A DNA stretch of 64,000 nucleotides from Acidimicrobiales bacterium (GTDB lineage Bacteria > Actinomycetota > Acidimicrobiia > Acidimicrobiales > Aldehydirespiratoraceae), in assembly GCA_040219515.1 (NCBI GenBank), contig JAVJSI010000005.1:81243-145242 (forward strand), read 5' to 3'. How positions within the stretch are numbered: position 1 is the first letter of the stretch; the number at the start of each line of letters is the position of its first letter. The notes under the pieces were generated by a model. That model ran no database searches. It was given only the letters and a program-made list of their open reading frames with translations, and was not told where the DNA came from. Of this stretch, positions 1 through 8,546 are shown one piece after another. Both the position numbers and the translations under genes were made by a program.

Positions 1-372
1 GCGGCTCGCCCGGGCGACGCGGGCGGGCACCGCGCCGAGATCGATCGAACCCGATGCGGTGAGACCCGGCGCCGTCGCCGTCGGGGCGGGCGGGCGCAGC
101 ACGACGGGCACCCCCTTGCCGTCGATCGCGGCACGTACCGAACCGTCGACATAGCGGACGGTGTGGTCCTTGCCGTGCCGGTCGCGCAGCACGAGACGGG
201 GCGGTGCGAACGACACGAGCGCGCCGACGATGCCGCTGCCCCGATCCTCGAGCACGAGGCCGCGGGTTGCCTCCAGCACGGGGCGGCGGCGTTTGCGGGC
301 CGCCTGGCTGCCGGTGGGGTCGTCGAGATCGATCATCTCGAGTGGGCGGGGGCGATCGTCGGACGGTGCCAT
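1..372 (-). CDS. DUF3097 family protein, N-terminal part (runs off window)
   Basis: Reading the minus strand from an ATG at 372-370 gives 124 codons without a stop, continuing past base 1. The translation starts MAPSDDRPRPLEMIDLDD and carries segments such as RGLVLEDRGSGIVGALV, LVLRDRHGKDHTVRYVDG and a last segment ARVARASR. From memory these match the beginning of the actinobacterial DUF3097 family, in which ARVARASR is followed by a conserved EGRHDAEL block that would lie outside the window. The function of the family is unknown. It is divergent from the menaquinone operon, with about 130 bp between the starts. The plus-strand reading frames over this region look like shadows. Confidence 0.75.
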   Translation of the reverse strand, partial: MAPSDDRPRPLEMIDLDDPTGSQAARKRRRPVLEATRGLVLEDRGSGIVGALVSFAPPRLVLRDRHGKDHTVRYVDGSVRAAIDGKGVPVVLRPPAPTATAPGLTASGSIDLGAVPARVARASR

Positions 373-475
373 CGTCGAGACGATAGAGCACCGGCCCTCT
401 CGGGAGGGTGAGCAGGCCCGAGTGTGAGAGCACTGACTCACGGAGTAAACACTCGCAAGATCCGACCGACGGGGG

Positions 476-495
476 TAGCCTGCAGTCGAACAGGA
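476..495 (+). promoter_or_regulatory. Putative -10 box and ribosome binding site of the men operon
   Basis: TAGCCT at 476-481 matches the TAnnnT -10 pattern recurring in this window. AGGAG at 492-496 lies 5 nt before the GTG at 502, which supports that start over the upstream ATG at 424. The preceding bases hold a short inverted repeat, GTGAG at 424-428 and CTCAC at 437-441, that might be a regulator site; this is weak. Confidence 0.45.
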
Positions 496-501
496 GACAA
501 C

Positions 502-2559
502 GTGGTCGACGAACCCCAGCGATATCGCGTCGAGGATCTGGCCGAGGTCGTGGGCGTGGCGGTCGACACGGTGCGCTACTACCAGCGCCGCAAGCTGCTG
601 GCACCACCGCAGAGGGAAGGCCGGGTCGCCTGGTACGACGACTCGCATCTCGCTCGGGTGATCGAGATCCGAGCCCTCGCCGATCGCGGTTTCACTCTCG
701 CCCAGATCGGCGAACTCTCGACCGCCGATGCGGGCGGCCTGCTCGCCGACCTCGCCGCACAGCACGCCGCTGATCCCGATCTCGACCGGGTCGAGCTCGC
801 CCGCCGTGCCGAGGTGCCCGAGTTCGTCGTCGACCTCGTGGTCGGCGCCGGCCTCCTCGTGCCCGTCAGCACGGGCGATGACGACAGTCCGCGTTTCCCG
901 GCCGATGCCGTCGACATGCTGGTGGCCGCCCGCACGCTCGTCAGCGAGGGCGTGACAATCGAGGAGCTGACGGCGCTCGCCATGCGCCACGCCACCCATG
1001 TCGAAGACGTGATCGACGACGCCATCGAGGTGTTCAAGCGCCACAGTGATCGTCGCGGCGGCAACCGTGACGACCTGATCGGGCTCATGCACCGACTCGT
1101 GCCGGTGGCATCCGATCTCGTCGGTCGACACTTCGAGCGCACCCTGCGGGCCCGGGCTCTCGCCCGAATGGGCGACGACCCGGCCGATGCCGCCGCGCTG
1201 GGCGGCGGGCTCGTGGTGCTCGCTCGCCGACTCGATGTCCGCATCGACGCGGTGGCCGTGTTCGCCGCGTCCACCGAACACCACCGGGCGCTGTGGATCC
1301 GCCCCGAGCGAGGCCTGGCGTTCGTCGGACTCGGCGCGGTCGAGACGATCACCCCCGTCGGCGAGGGCCGGTTCTCGGCTGCCTCGGCGGCCCGGGCCGC
1401 GCTCGCCGCTCGCGTGCACCGCACCGGACCGGCCGACGCACCGGCGCCCATGCTCCTCGGGGGCTTCTCGTTCTCCTCGTCGGGGTGGACGGCAGCGTCG
1501 GTCGACGCCCCCCGCGGGCCAGACTGGACCGGCTACCCAGAGGCGAGTTGGATCCTCCCCGAGATCACGTTCATCGACCGCCCCGACGGGTCGTGGATCC
1601 TCGCGGCGACCCGGGTCGGCGGCGGCGTCGAGGAATCGGCGGCGATCGACGCCCTCGACGACAGGGTCGACGCCATAGCGGCCGAACTCCCGCCCGCGGT
1701 ACCCGTCGACCTCGACATCCGCGACGGCGAGGTGAAGCTCGACGGGCCCACGGCCGAGCCCTATGCGGCGCTGGTCGGTGAGGCCGTGAAGTCGATCTCG
1801 TCGGGCGCGTTCGGCAAGGTCGTCGTGGCCCGCACCCACGAGGAGACCGACGTCGATTCGACCGCGGTGATCGCCCGGCTGAGGGCCCGCTATCCGAGCT
1901 GTGCGGTGTTCTCGTTCGCGGCCGGCGATCGCCAGTTCCTCGGGGCCAGTCCCGAACAGTTGGTAGCCCTCGACGGCCGCCAGGTGCACACCGCGGCGTT
2001 GGCCGGGACCACGGGCGTCGGGTGGGACGACAAGACCGACGCCGGCTTCGCGGCGGAGATGCTGGCCTCGGCCAAGATCCGGGCTGAGCACCAGTTCGTC
2101 GTCGACGACATCACCGACCGGCTCGCGGCTCTCGGCCTGGTCGGCGAGACCGCGGCAGAGCCCGAGGTCCTGCGCCTCGCCCGACTCCAACATCTGCGGA
2201 CCTCCATCACGGCCCAGATCGAACGCCGAGCCGGGGGCGTCAGCGACATGGACGTGCTCCGGGTGGCCGGCGTGCTCCACCCGACCCCGGCGGTGGCGGG
2301 CACCCCGACGGCGGCTGCGGTCGACTGGCTCGAGTCCCGCGAAGCGTTCGACCGAGGTTGGTACGCCGCCCCCGTCGGCTGGTGCGATCTCGATGGCAAC
2401 GGCGAACTGCGGGTGGCGTTGCGCTGCGCCCTGGTCGACGGCGACGGCACGGCCACGCTGTTCTCCGGCGCCGGCATCGTGGCCGACTCGGTCCCCGACG
2501 ACGAACTGGCCGAGACCGGCGTCAAGCTCCGGGCCCTCCTCGACGTGATGGACCGCTGA
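502..2559 (+). CDS. MerR-type HTH domain fused to isochorismate synthase (MenF-like)
   Basis: 685 aa from GTG 502, which has AGGAG 5 nt upstream. Residues about 8-75 form a MerR winged-helix domain (YRVEDLAEVVGVAVDTVRYY). Residues about 90-230 are a helical middle part typical of MerR-like regulators (DLIGLMHRLVPVASDLVGRH). Residues about 240-685 are a chorismate-utilising enzyme: FGKVVVAR holds the expected base lysine, followed by FLGASPEQL, ALAGTTG, LRTSITAQ, HPTPAVAGTP and a C-terminal SGAGIVADS. The reaction would be chorismate to isochorismate, the first committed step to menaquinone. Its stop overlaps the start of menD. There is no frameshift or stop between the regulator and enzyme parts. 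The fusion is unusual; whether it binds DNA is unknown. Confidence 0.85.
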   Translation: MVDEPQRYRVEDLAEVVGVAVDTVRYYQRRKLLAPPQREGRVAWYDDSHLARVIEIRALADRGFTLAQIGELSTADAGGLLADLAAQHAADPDLDRVELARRAEVPEFVVDLVVGAGLLVPVSTGDDDSPRFPADAVDMLVAARTLVSEGVTIEELTALAMRHATHVEDVIDDAIEVFKRHSDRRGGNRDDLIGLMHRLVPVASDLVGRHFERTLRARALARMGDDPADAAALGGGLVVLARRLDVRIDAVAVFAASTEHHRALWIRPERGLAFVGLGAVETITPVGEGRFSAASAARAALAARVHRTGPADAPAPMLLGGFSFSSSGWTAASVDAPRGPDWTGYPEASWILPEITFIDRPDGSWILAATRVGGGVEESAAIDALDDRVDAIAAELPPAVPVDLDIRDGEVKLDGPTAEPYAALVGEAVKSISSGAFGKVVVARTHEETDVDSTAVIARLRARYPSCAVFSFAAGDRQFLGASPEQLVALDGRQVHTAALAGTTGVGWDDKTDAGFAAEMLASAKIRAEHQFVVDDITDRLAALGLVGETAAEPEVLRLARLQHLRTSITAQIERRAGGVSDMDVLRVAGVLHPTPAVAGTPTAAAVDWLESREAFDRGWYAAPVGWCDLDGNGELRVALRCALVDGDGTATLFSGAGIVADSVPDDELAETGVKLRALLDVMDR

Positions 2560-4337
2560 TGAACCCTGCCCCTGTTGACCCGGTCTACGACGTCATCGCC
2601 GCGTTCGCGGCGGGGTTGGTGGAGCACGGGGTGACCGACGTCGTCGTCAGCCCCGGCTCGCGTTCGACGCCGCTGTCGCTCACGCTCCACGCCCAACCCG
2701 CCCTGCGCACCTGGATCCAGATCGACGAGCGTTCGGCCGGCTTCTTCGCGGTGGGGCAGGCGAAGATGACCGGCCGCCCGTCGGTGCTCGTGTGCACCTC
2801 GGGCACGGCGGCCGCCAACTACCTCCCCGCTGTGGTCGAGGCGAATCGCGCCGGCGTGCCGCTGATCGTGTGCACCGCGGACCGGCCGCCCGAGTTGCGT
2901 GGTTGGGGGGCGGGTCAGACCATCGACCAGGTCGGCCTCTTCACCACCAACACCCGCTGGGCGGCCGACCTTCCGGTGGCCGGTGAGTGGTCGCCCGCGC
3001 CGGCGCGGCTCGTCGCCCATCGCGCCGTCGATGCCGCCACCGGCGCCCGGCCGGGCCCCGTGCATCTCAACTGGCCGCTGCGTGAGCCGCTCGAACCGAT
3101 CGGTGGGGTGCCGGTGGTCGAGGCCGTCCCGGTGTCGACCGTGTCGGTTGCTGCCCCCGCTGCGGGACTCGAGATCGACAGCCGGTATGCGGCGGCGGCC
3201 AGGGTTGCGGTGGTCGTCGGGCCCGATGCCGCCACTTCGGTCGACGGGCAGCGCACGTTGGTGGACGCGATCAATCGCGTGGCGGCCCGACACGGCTGGG
3301 TCGTGATCGGCGAGCCGATCTCCGGCGTCCGTCGCAGCGCCGACCATGGTGCGGTGCGCGTCGCTCACGCCGATCAGCTGCTGAAGATCGACGAAATCGC
3401 GCAGGAACTGCGGCCGGATCTCGTGCTGCGGTTCGGCGGGAGCCCGACCACCAAGCCGGTGCGCCAATGGCTCGAACGCCACTCGGCGCCGCTGGTGCTC
3501 GTCGACGAAGGTCGCCGCTGGAACGACGCGTCGTTCACCCTGGCGACGCATCTCGGCGCCGACCCGCTCGCCGCGCTGGCGGCCCTCGACGAGGCGCTGT
3601 CGGCGTCGGCCGACCCGGCGTGGGCGGCGCGCTGGTCGGCCCTCGACACTGCGGCGGCGGGCGCCGTGACAGCGGTCGTCGAGGGCGGCGCTCTGCTCAG
3701 CGCGGCCGTCACCCGAACGCTCGCCGACACCTTGCCCGCCGGCACCCTCGTGATGACCTCGAACTCCATGCCGGTGCGCGACCTCGACGCGTTCGTCCCA
3801 CTCACCGGCCCGGCCATCGACTTCGTGGGCAACCGGGGGGCCAGCGGCATCGACGGGATCACCTCGACCGCGCTCGGGCTGGCCAGCGCGGGCGACGCGC
3901 CGGTGGTGCTCTACACCGGCGACCTCGCCCTGCTCCACGACCTCGGTGCGCTCTTCGGCGCGAGGCGGGTCGGCGTGCACCTCACGGTCGTGTGCGTCGA
4001 CAACGACGGCGGCGGCATCTTCTCGCTGCTCCCCATCGCCGGACGACCGGGGAGTCCTGCTGCCGAGGGCCCTGGTTTCGGCGGCAATGGTTTCGGCGCC
4101 GATGATTTCGAGACACTGTTCCGCACCCGCCACGGCCTCGACCTGGCTGCCTTCTCGGGCATCGGCGGGGTCACGGTCACCCGCACGTCCACCGCGGCCG
4201 AGCTGCGGACGGCGCTCGTCGTGGCCACGAGGTCGACCGAGCCGGGCGTCGACGTGGTGCTGGTCGAGGTCGACCGTGACGCCGACGTCGCGCAGCGGCG
4301 CGAGATCGGTGCCGCCGTACGCGCCGCCGTGCGCTGA
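2559..4337 (+). CDS. menD: 2-succinyl-5-enolpyruvyl-6-hydroxy-3-cyclohexene-1-carboxylate synthase
   Basis: 592 aa, a normal length for MenD. ThDP-dependent enzyme that joins isochorismate and 2-oxoglutarate (with decarboxylation) to give SEPHCHC. Recognised by SPGSRSTPLSLTLH near the N-terminus, TSGTAAANYLPAVVEA, CTADRPPELRGWGAGQTIDQ, and a C-terminal ThDP-binding region with GNRGASGIDG and VCVDNDGGGIFSLLP. The ATG at 2559 overlaps the stop of the isochorismate synthase (TGATG), and its own stop overlaps the next gene in the same way, so the three genes should be translationally coupled and probably made at similar levels. Confidence 0.95.
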   Translation: MNPAPVDPVYDVIAAFAAGLVEHGVTDVVVSPGSRSTPLSLTLHAQPALRTWIQIDERSAGFFAVGQAKMTGRPSVLVCTSGTAAANYLPAVVEANRAGVPLIVCTADRPPELRGWGAGQTIDQVGLFTTNTRWAADLPVAGEWSPAPARLVAHRAVDAATGARPGPVHLNWPLREPLEPIGGVPVVEAVPVSTVSVAAPAAGLEIDSRYAAAARVAVVVGPDAATSVDGQRTLVDAINRVAARHGWVVIGEPISGVRRSADHGAVRVAHADQLLKIDEIAQELRPDLVLRFGGSPTTKPVRQWLERHSAPLVLVDEGRRWNDASFTLATHLGADPLAALAALDEALSASADPAWAARWSALDTAAAGAVTAVVEGGALLSAAVTRTLADTLPAGTLVMTSNSMPVRDLDAFVPLTGPAIDFVGNRGASGIDGITSTALGLASAGDAPVVLYTGDLALLHDLGALFGARRVGVHLTVVCVDNDGGGIFSLLPIAGRPGSPAAEGPGFGGNGFGADDFETLFRTRHGLDLAAFSGIGGVTVTRTSTAAELRTALVVATRSTEPGVDVVLVEVDRDADVAQRREIGAAVRAAVR

Positions 4338-6238
4338 TGGCCGGGTCTCGCCGGCTCGCACTGGCCGACGGCGTCGAGCTGCGCGTGGAGCTCCACGGTG
4401 GAGGGGCACCGGTCGTGCTGCTCCACGGGTTCACCGGCGACGCCTCGACGATGGACGTGCTCGCGTCCCGGCTGGCGATCGACCGTCGCGTGATCGTCCC
4501 CGACCTGATCGGCCACGGTGGATCGACGGGGCCCCGGGGTGCCCACGGGGTCGACGAGATGGCCGGCCAGATCGTCGAGATGATGGCGGCGCTCGGGGAG
4601 CCTGCGCCGTTCGACCTGCTCGGCTACTCGATGGGTGGACGCGTCGCGCTCACCCTGGCGTGTCGGCACCCCGGCCAGGTCGCATCGCTCACCTTGATCG
4701 GTGCGTCGGCCGGGCTTGCGACCGAGGACGAGCGGGCCACTCGTCGCGAGGCCGACGAGAAGCTGGCCGCGACTCTGCAGCAGGACGGTCTCGACTCCTT
4801 CGTCGACGCGTGGATGGCCAACCCGCTCTTCGCCACCCAGACGAGGCTGGGGACCGACTTCCTCGCCGGGGCTCGGGCCCAACGGCTCCGCAACTCGAGC
4901 GCCGGCCTGGCCCGCAGCCTGCGGGCCGCGGGGACCGGCACGATGCGGCCGCTGCACGACCTACTGGCTCGCTGCCATGTGCCGACCGCGCTCGTGGTCG
5001 GCGCCGACGACGAGAAGTTCCGGGTCATCGCCGCCGACCTCGGGACCCGGCTGCCGGCAGCGACGGTGGCGGTCATCGACGACGCCGGTCATGCTGCCCA
5101 TCTCGAACAACCCGACACCGTGGTCGAGGCCGTGCGGGAGGTCGTTGCCCGGGCCACGGTGCAGGTCATCCCGCTGTCGTTGCCGATGCGCGGCGCGCAC
5201 GCCACCGGTCGGGGGACGGTCACCCGGCGCGACAGCATGCTGGTGCGTCTGCGAGCCGACAGCCTGACGGGGTGGGGAGAGGCATCGCCGCTGACCGGCT
5301 GGTCACCCGACGAGACGACGACGGTCGGCCAGCACCGGCCTGGCGTCCTCGACCTCGACGACACCCCCACGGCGTGGAACGCCACGACGAGGTGGCGCGA
5401 CGCGCTCGAGGATGCACCGGCCGCGCGTGCGGCCGTTGTCGGTGCGGCACTCGATCTCGACGCCCGGCGGGCCGGTCGTCCGCTCCATCGCCATCTGGCG
5501 GCCTGGCACCCGCGGCTCGACGAGACAGCGGTGATCGACCGGCTGGCCGTCAACGCGCTCGTTTCCGACCCCGACCCCGCGGACGTGGCCGCAAGCGTGC
5601 GTCGCCATGTGGACGCCGGCTTCCGGACGATCAAGCTGAAGGTCGGGGCACTCGATCCGCAGGTCGACCGGGCTCGGGTGGCGGCAGCCCGTCGCGCGGG
5701 TGGTGAGGTCGCACTCCGCCTCGACGCCAACGGCGCGTGGGATCACGACACCGCCGTGGGCTTCCTTCGTGACGCCTCGACCCACGGGATCGAGCTGTGC
5801 GAGGAACCCGTGCGGGGGATCGAGGAGATCGTCGCGGTCGGCGAACAGAGCCCTGTCCCCGTGGCGGTCGACGAGTCGGTGCGCGACCTCGGCGATCTCG
5901 ATGCGCTGATCTCGCGGGCGGCAGCGATCGCCGCACTGGTCGTGAAGCCGCAGGCGCTCGGCGGAGCCGATCGGGCGATCGACATGATCGTGGCCGCCCG
6001 CGCCGCGGGACTCGACGTGATCGTCACGTCGATGATCGACAGCGCCGTCGGCCTCGCCCACGCAGCCCACGTCGCCGCCGCCTGCGGGCTCGGTGCTGCC
6101 CACGGGTTGGGCACGGCATCGATGCTGGGCGCTGATGTCGCGACCGGTCTCCCGGTCGACGGCGGTCATCTCGCGCTCGGCGATCAACCCGGTCTCGGCA
6201 TCGGTCTGGTTTCGCCGGTGATGGTCGACCCGTCGTAG
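4337..6238 (+). CDS. menH-menC: Fused SHCHC synthase (MenH) - o-succinylbenzoate synthase (MenC)
   Basis: 633 aa with two enzyme domains. Residues about 1-270 are an alpha/beta hydrolase: HGFTGD oxyanion region, nucleophile serine in GYSMGGR, GADDEKF and the catalytic-histidine region DDAGHAAHLEQP, as in MenH. Residues about 275-633 belong to the enolase superfamily: KLKVG near 434, metal ligands in LDAN (about 462), CEEP (about 489) and AVDES (about 512), and VVKPQ near 536, as in MenC. Together they convert SEPHCHC to SHCHC and then to o-succinylbenzoate. The start overlaps the menD stop (TGATG). menE, menB and menA are not in the window. Confidence 0.9.
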   Translation: MAGSRRLALADGVELRVELHGGGAPVVLLHGFTGDASTMDVLASRLAIDRRVIVPDLIGHGGSTGPRGAHGVDEMAGQIVEMMAALGEPAPFDLLGYSMGGRVALTLACRHPGQVASLTLIGASAGLATEDERATRREADEKLAATLQQDGLDSFVDAWMANPLFATQTRLGTDFLAGARAQRLRNSSAGLARSLRAAGTGTMRPLHDLLARCHVPTALVVGADDEKFRVIAADLGTRLPAATVAVIDDAGHAAHLEQPDTVVEAVREVVARATVQVIPLSLPMRGAHATGRGTVTRRDSMLVRLRADSLTGWGEASPLTGWSPDETTTVGQHRPGVLDLDDTPTAWNATTRWRDALEDAPAARAAVVGAALDLDARRAGRPLHRHLAAWHPRLDETAVIDRLAVNALVSDPDPADVAASVRRHVDAGFRTIKLKVGALDPQVDRARVAAARRAGGEVALRLDANGAWDHDTAVGFLRDASTHGIELCEEPVRGIEEIVAVGEQSPVPVAVDESVRDLGDLDALISRAAAIAALVVKPQALGGADRAIDMIVAARAAGLDVIVTSMIDSAVGLAHAAHVAAACGLGAAHGLGTASMLGADVATGLPVDGGHLALGDQPGLGIGLVSPVMVDPS

Positions 6239-6241
6239 CCT
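6236..6241 (+). promoter_or_regulatory. -10-like TAGCCT close to start (leaderless candidate)
   Basis: TAGCCT ends 6 nt before the GTG at 6248 and includes the stop codon of the upstream gene. No Shine-Dalgarno sequence is visible, so transcription could begin at or next to the start codon. Confidence 0.4.
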
Positions 6242-6247
6242 CACCGA

Positions 6248-6853
6248 GTGGATCTCTTCATCATCCGTCATGGCCGCCCCGACCGACACGTGGTCACCGA
6301 CGGGAGCGGCGCCAACCCAGGGCTGTCCGAAACCGGCCTGCTCCAGGCGCAGCGAGTGGCTGAGTTCCTTGAGACCGAACGCATCGACCACATCGTCTCG
6401 TCATCGATGCGCCGGGCCGTCGAGACCGCCGTCCCCCTCGCCGACACGCTCGGCTACGAGATCGAACAGCTCGACGACATCAAGGAATCCGACCACTTGA
6501 GCGGGGTCTACATCCCGGCCGAGGAGATGTCGCCCGATGATCCCGACGCCGCCCACTTCTTCGAGGGCAACATCCACGACCACGTCTTCAGCGATGGCCT
6601 CGAGGCCTTCACCGAGCGGATCAGCCGTGGGTTCCAGCACATCATCGACACGAACAAGTCGAAGCGGGTGGCCGTGTTCTGTCACGGGATGTCGACGTCG
6701 GTGTTCCTGCGCACGATCCTCAATTTCGACGACCCGCTGTCGCTCACGCCCGACTACTGCGGCATCAGCCGGGTGCGGGCCGCGTCCAACGGCATCCGCA
6801 CCGTGCGGTCGATCAACGAGACGCACCACGTCCGAGACCTGATCGAGTGGTGA
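6248..6853 (+). CDS. Histidine phosphatase (phosphoglycerate mutase-like) family protein
   Basis: 201 aa. The N-terminal LFIIRHGRP has the RHG motif with the phosphohistidine; a second histidine is in VAVFCHGMS near residue 142, and SSSMRRAVETA gives the conserved arginine/glutamate part. The substrate cannot be told from sequence; members remove phosphate from sugars, nucleotides or proteins. It starts at a GTG only 9 nt after the men operon and has its own -10-like box, so it may be both co-transcribed and separately expressed. Similar in layout to the gene at 36366, which also begins IIVRHGRP. Confidence 0.85.
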   Translation: MDLFIIRHGRPDRHVVTDGSGANPGLSETGLLQAQRVAEFLETERIDHIVSSSMRRAVETAVPLADTLGYEIEQLDDIKESDHLSGVYIPAEEMSPDDPDAAHFFEGNIHDHVFSDGLEAFTERISRGFQHIIDTNKSKRVAVFCHGMSTSVFLRTILNFDDPLSLTPDYCGISRVRAASNGIRTVRSINETHHVRDLIEW

Positions 6854-6859
6854 TCTGAG

Positions 6860-7816
6860 ATGAAGTCGATACGGGTGATCGACGGCGTGCCGACCGTCGA
6901 GGAGGGTGAGTTCTCCCTTCGTGAGGGCGACGTGCGGGTGAAGGTGGCCGCCGTCGGAATCTGCGGCTCCGATCTGCATCTCCTCGCGGCCGGCTGGGCC
7001 GAAGGTCGGGTGCTCGGTCACGAGATCTCCGGCCACCTCGACGATGGGCGAGCGGTGGCGCTCGAACCGTTCCGATCCTGCGGCCACTGCCGGCCCTGCG
7101 CCGACGGCGACCGCCACTCCTGCGCCGAAGGGGCAGAGGTGATGGGCATCATGGCCGACGGCGGGATGACCCAGTTCATGAGCGTGCCGACGCAGGCGCT
7201 CGTGCCGCTGGCGGCCGGGGTCGACATCGGCCACGCGTCGCTGGTCGAGAACCTGGCGGTGGCCGTGCACGGGGTCAATCGGGCCCGGCTGGAGAGCCGC
7301 GACCGGGTGGCCGTCGTCGGGGCGGGTCCGATCGGTCTCTCCCTCGCCGCGGCGTTGCGCCGCTCGGGGTTCCCAGTCTCGATTGCGGCGCGTCACGAAC
7401 ACCAGCGTGTGGCCGCCGAACGCATCGGCGCCACCGTGATCGACGACCACACCACGTTTGCCGACGGGTTCGATGTCGTCTTCGACGCCGTTGGCAACAC
7501 GGCCTCGATCCAGGAGAGCGTCCGGCGCGTCCGCCGCGCCGGACGGATCTGCATGGTCGGGTCGTTCTGGGATCCGGTGGCGATCGACATCGGCCTACTG
7601 ATGCAGGAGGCCGAGCTCATCCCCGCGATGATGTACGGCCGCACGCCCACCGGTCGCGAGATCGACGGCGCTGCCGCACTCCTCGCCGAGATGCCCGACC
7701 TGGGTGACACGATGATCACCCATCGGTTCCCGATCGACGCAGCGGCCGAGGCCTTCGCCGTCGCCGACGACCGCGCATCCGGTGCGATCAAGGTCGTGTT
7801 CGAGCCCCACCGCTAG
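6860..7816 (+). CDS. Zinc-dependent medium-chain alcohol dehydrogenase family protein
   Basis: 318 aa, slightly shorter than typical (about 340-350). Catalytic-zinc region ICGSDLHLL and GHEISGHL, structural-zinc cysteines in CGHCRPCADGDRHSC, and a Rossmann nucleotide-binding motif VAVVGAGPIGLS around residue 150. Likely an NAD(P)-dependent oxidoreductase for an alcohol or polyol; the substrate is not evident. It lies 6 nt after the histidine phosphatase, probably one transcript. Confidence 0.85.
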   Translation: MKSIRVIDGVPTVEEGEFSLREGDVRVKVAAVGICGSDLHLLAAGWAEGRVLGHEISGHLDDGRAVALEPFRSCGHCRPCADGDRHSCAEGAEVMGIMADGGMTQFMSVPTQALVPLAAGVDIGHASLVENLAVAVHGVNRARLESRDRVAVVGAGPIGLSLAAALRRSGFPVSIAARHEHQRVAAERIGATVIDDHTTFADGFDVVFDAVGNTASIQESVRRVRRAGRICMVGSFWDPVAIDIGLLMQEAELIPAMMYGRTPTGREIDGAAALLAEMPDLGDTMITHRFPIDAAAEAFAVADDRASGAIKVVFEPHR

Positions 7817-7842
7817 CCGGGAGCGAGCTGTCGATCCCCTTC

Positions 7843-7848
7843 TAGGGT
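7843..7848 (+). promoter_or_regulatory. -10-like TAGGGT close to start (leaderless candidate)
   Basis: TAGGGT ends 7 nt before the ATG at 7856. This spacing supports ATG 7856 as the start rather than the in-frame GTG at 7847, which overlaps the box. Confidence 0.4.
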
Positions 7849-7855
7849 GAGAGTC

Positions 7856-8491
7856 ATGCGACTCATCCTGGTTCGACACGGCAATGCCCACGCGGGTCTC
7901 CATGGTGTGATCGCCGGCCCGAAGCACTGTCGCGGTCTCACCGACCTCGGCCGTGTCCAAGCGGCTCGGCTCGCCGATCACCTGGCCGCTCGCGACGGTG
8001 CCGGTGTCGACCGGCTCGTCGCCAGCGAGATTCCCCGCGCGGTGGAGACGGCCGAGATCCTCGCCCCTGCGCTCGGTATGGCGTCACCGGTACCGAGAGA
8101 CTGCGACCTCTGCGAGGTCCACACCGGCGAGGCCGACGGACTCGAGTGGACCGAGCACGGTCGTATCCACGGGTCGTTCGACATGGCGGCCGAACCGGAT
8201 CGACTGTTCGCCCCTGGTGGTGACAGCTGGACGAGCTTTCACGAGCGGGTCCGTGGGGTGATGGACCGCTTGGCCACCGACCACCCCGATTCGACCGTCA
8301 TGGCGGTGTGCCACGCCGGGGTGATCGCCGCCTCTCTGAGCGTCATGCTCGCAGTGCAGCAGTCGCCGCTGGCTCGTGTTCTCCCGACCAACACCGGACT
8401 GACCGAATGGGAGCACGATCCCGCCGGCGGTCACTGGACGTTGCGCAGCTACAACACGACCACCCACCTGAACGGCGCCGACCCGGTTTAA
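7856..8491 (+). CDS. Histidine phosphatase family protein
   Basis: 211 aa from ATG 7856. MRLILVRHGNAHAG holds the RHG motif; SEIPRAVETAEIL and the second histidine in VMAVCHAGVIAAS complete the active site. Probably a phosphomonoesterase of unknown substrate. An in-frame GTG at 7847 would add three residues but overlaps the putative -10 box. It precedes a ParB-like gene on the same strand. Confidence 0.85.
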   Translation: MRLILVRHGNAHAGLHGVIAGPKHCRGLTDLGRVQAARLADHLAARDGAGVDRLVASEIPRAVETAEILAPALGMASPVPRDCDLCEVHTGEADGLEWTEHGRIHGSFDMAAEPDRLFAPGGDSWTSFHERVRGVMDRLATDHPDSTVMAVCHAGVIAASLSVMLAVQQSPLARVLPTNTGLTEWEHDPAGGHWTLRSYNTTTHLNGADPV

Positions 8492-8546
8492 CCGGACCAG
8501 GCCGAGGATCGTGCATGATCCTCTGGTCGACGGGGTACAGCCGGGC

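Noticed and set aside
424..501. Upstream ATG at 424 as start of the MerR-isochorismate synthase gene
   Set aside because: The added 26 residues are not MerR-like, and a clear AGGAG precedes the GTG at 502; the -10-like box at 476 would lie inside the coding sequence.
1890..4409. Long minus-strand open frame (839 codons) opposite the men genes
   Set aside because: It is a G+C-driven shadow: it covers parts of three well-supported plus-strand genes, has Arg/Gly/Ala-rich low-complexity translation and no domain.
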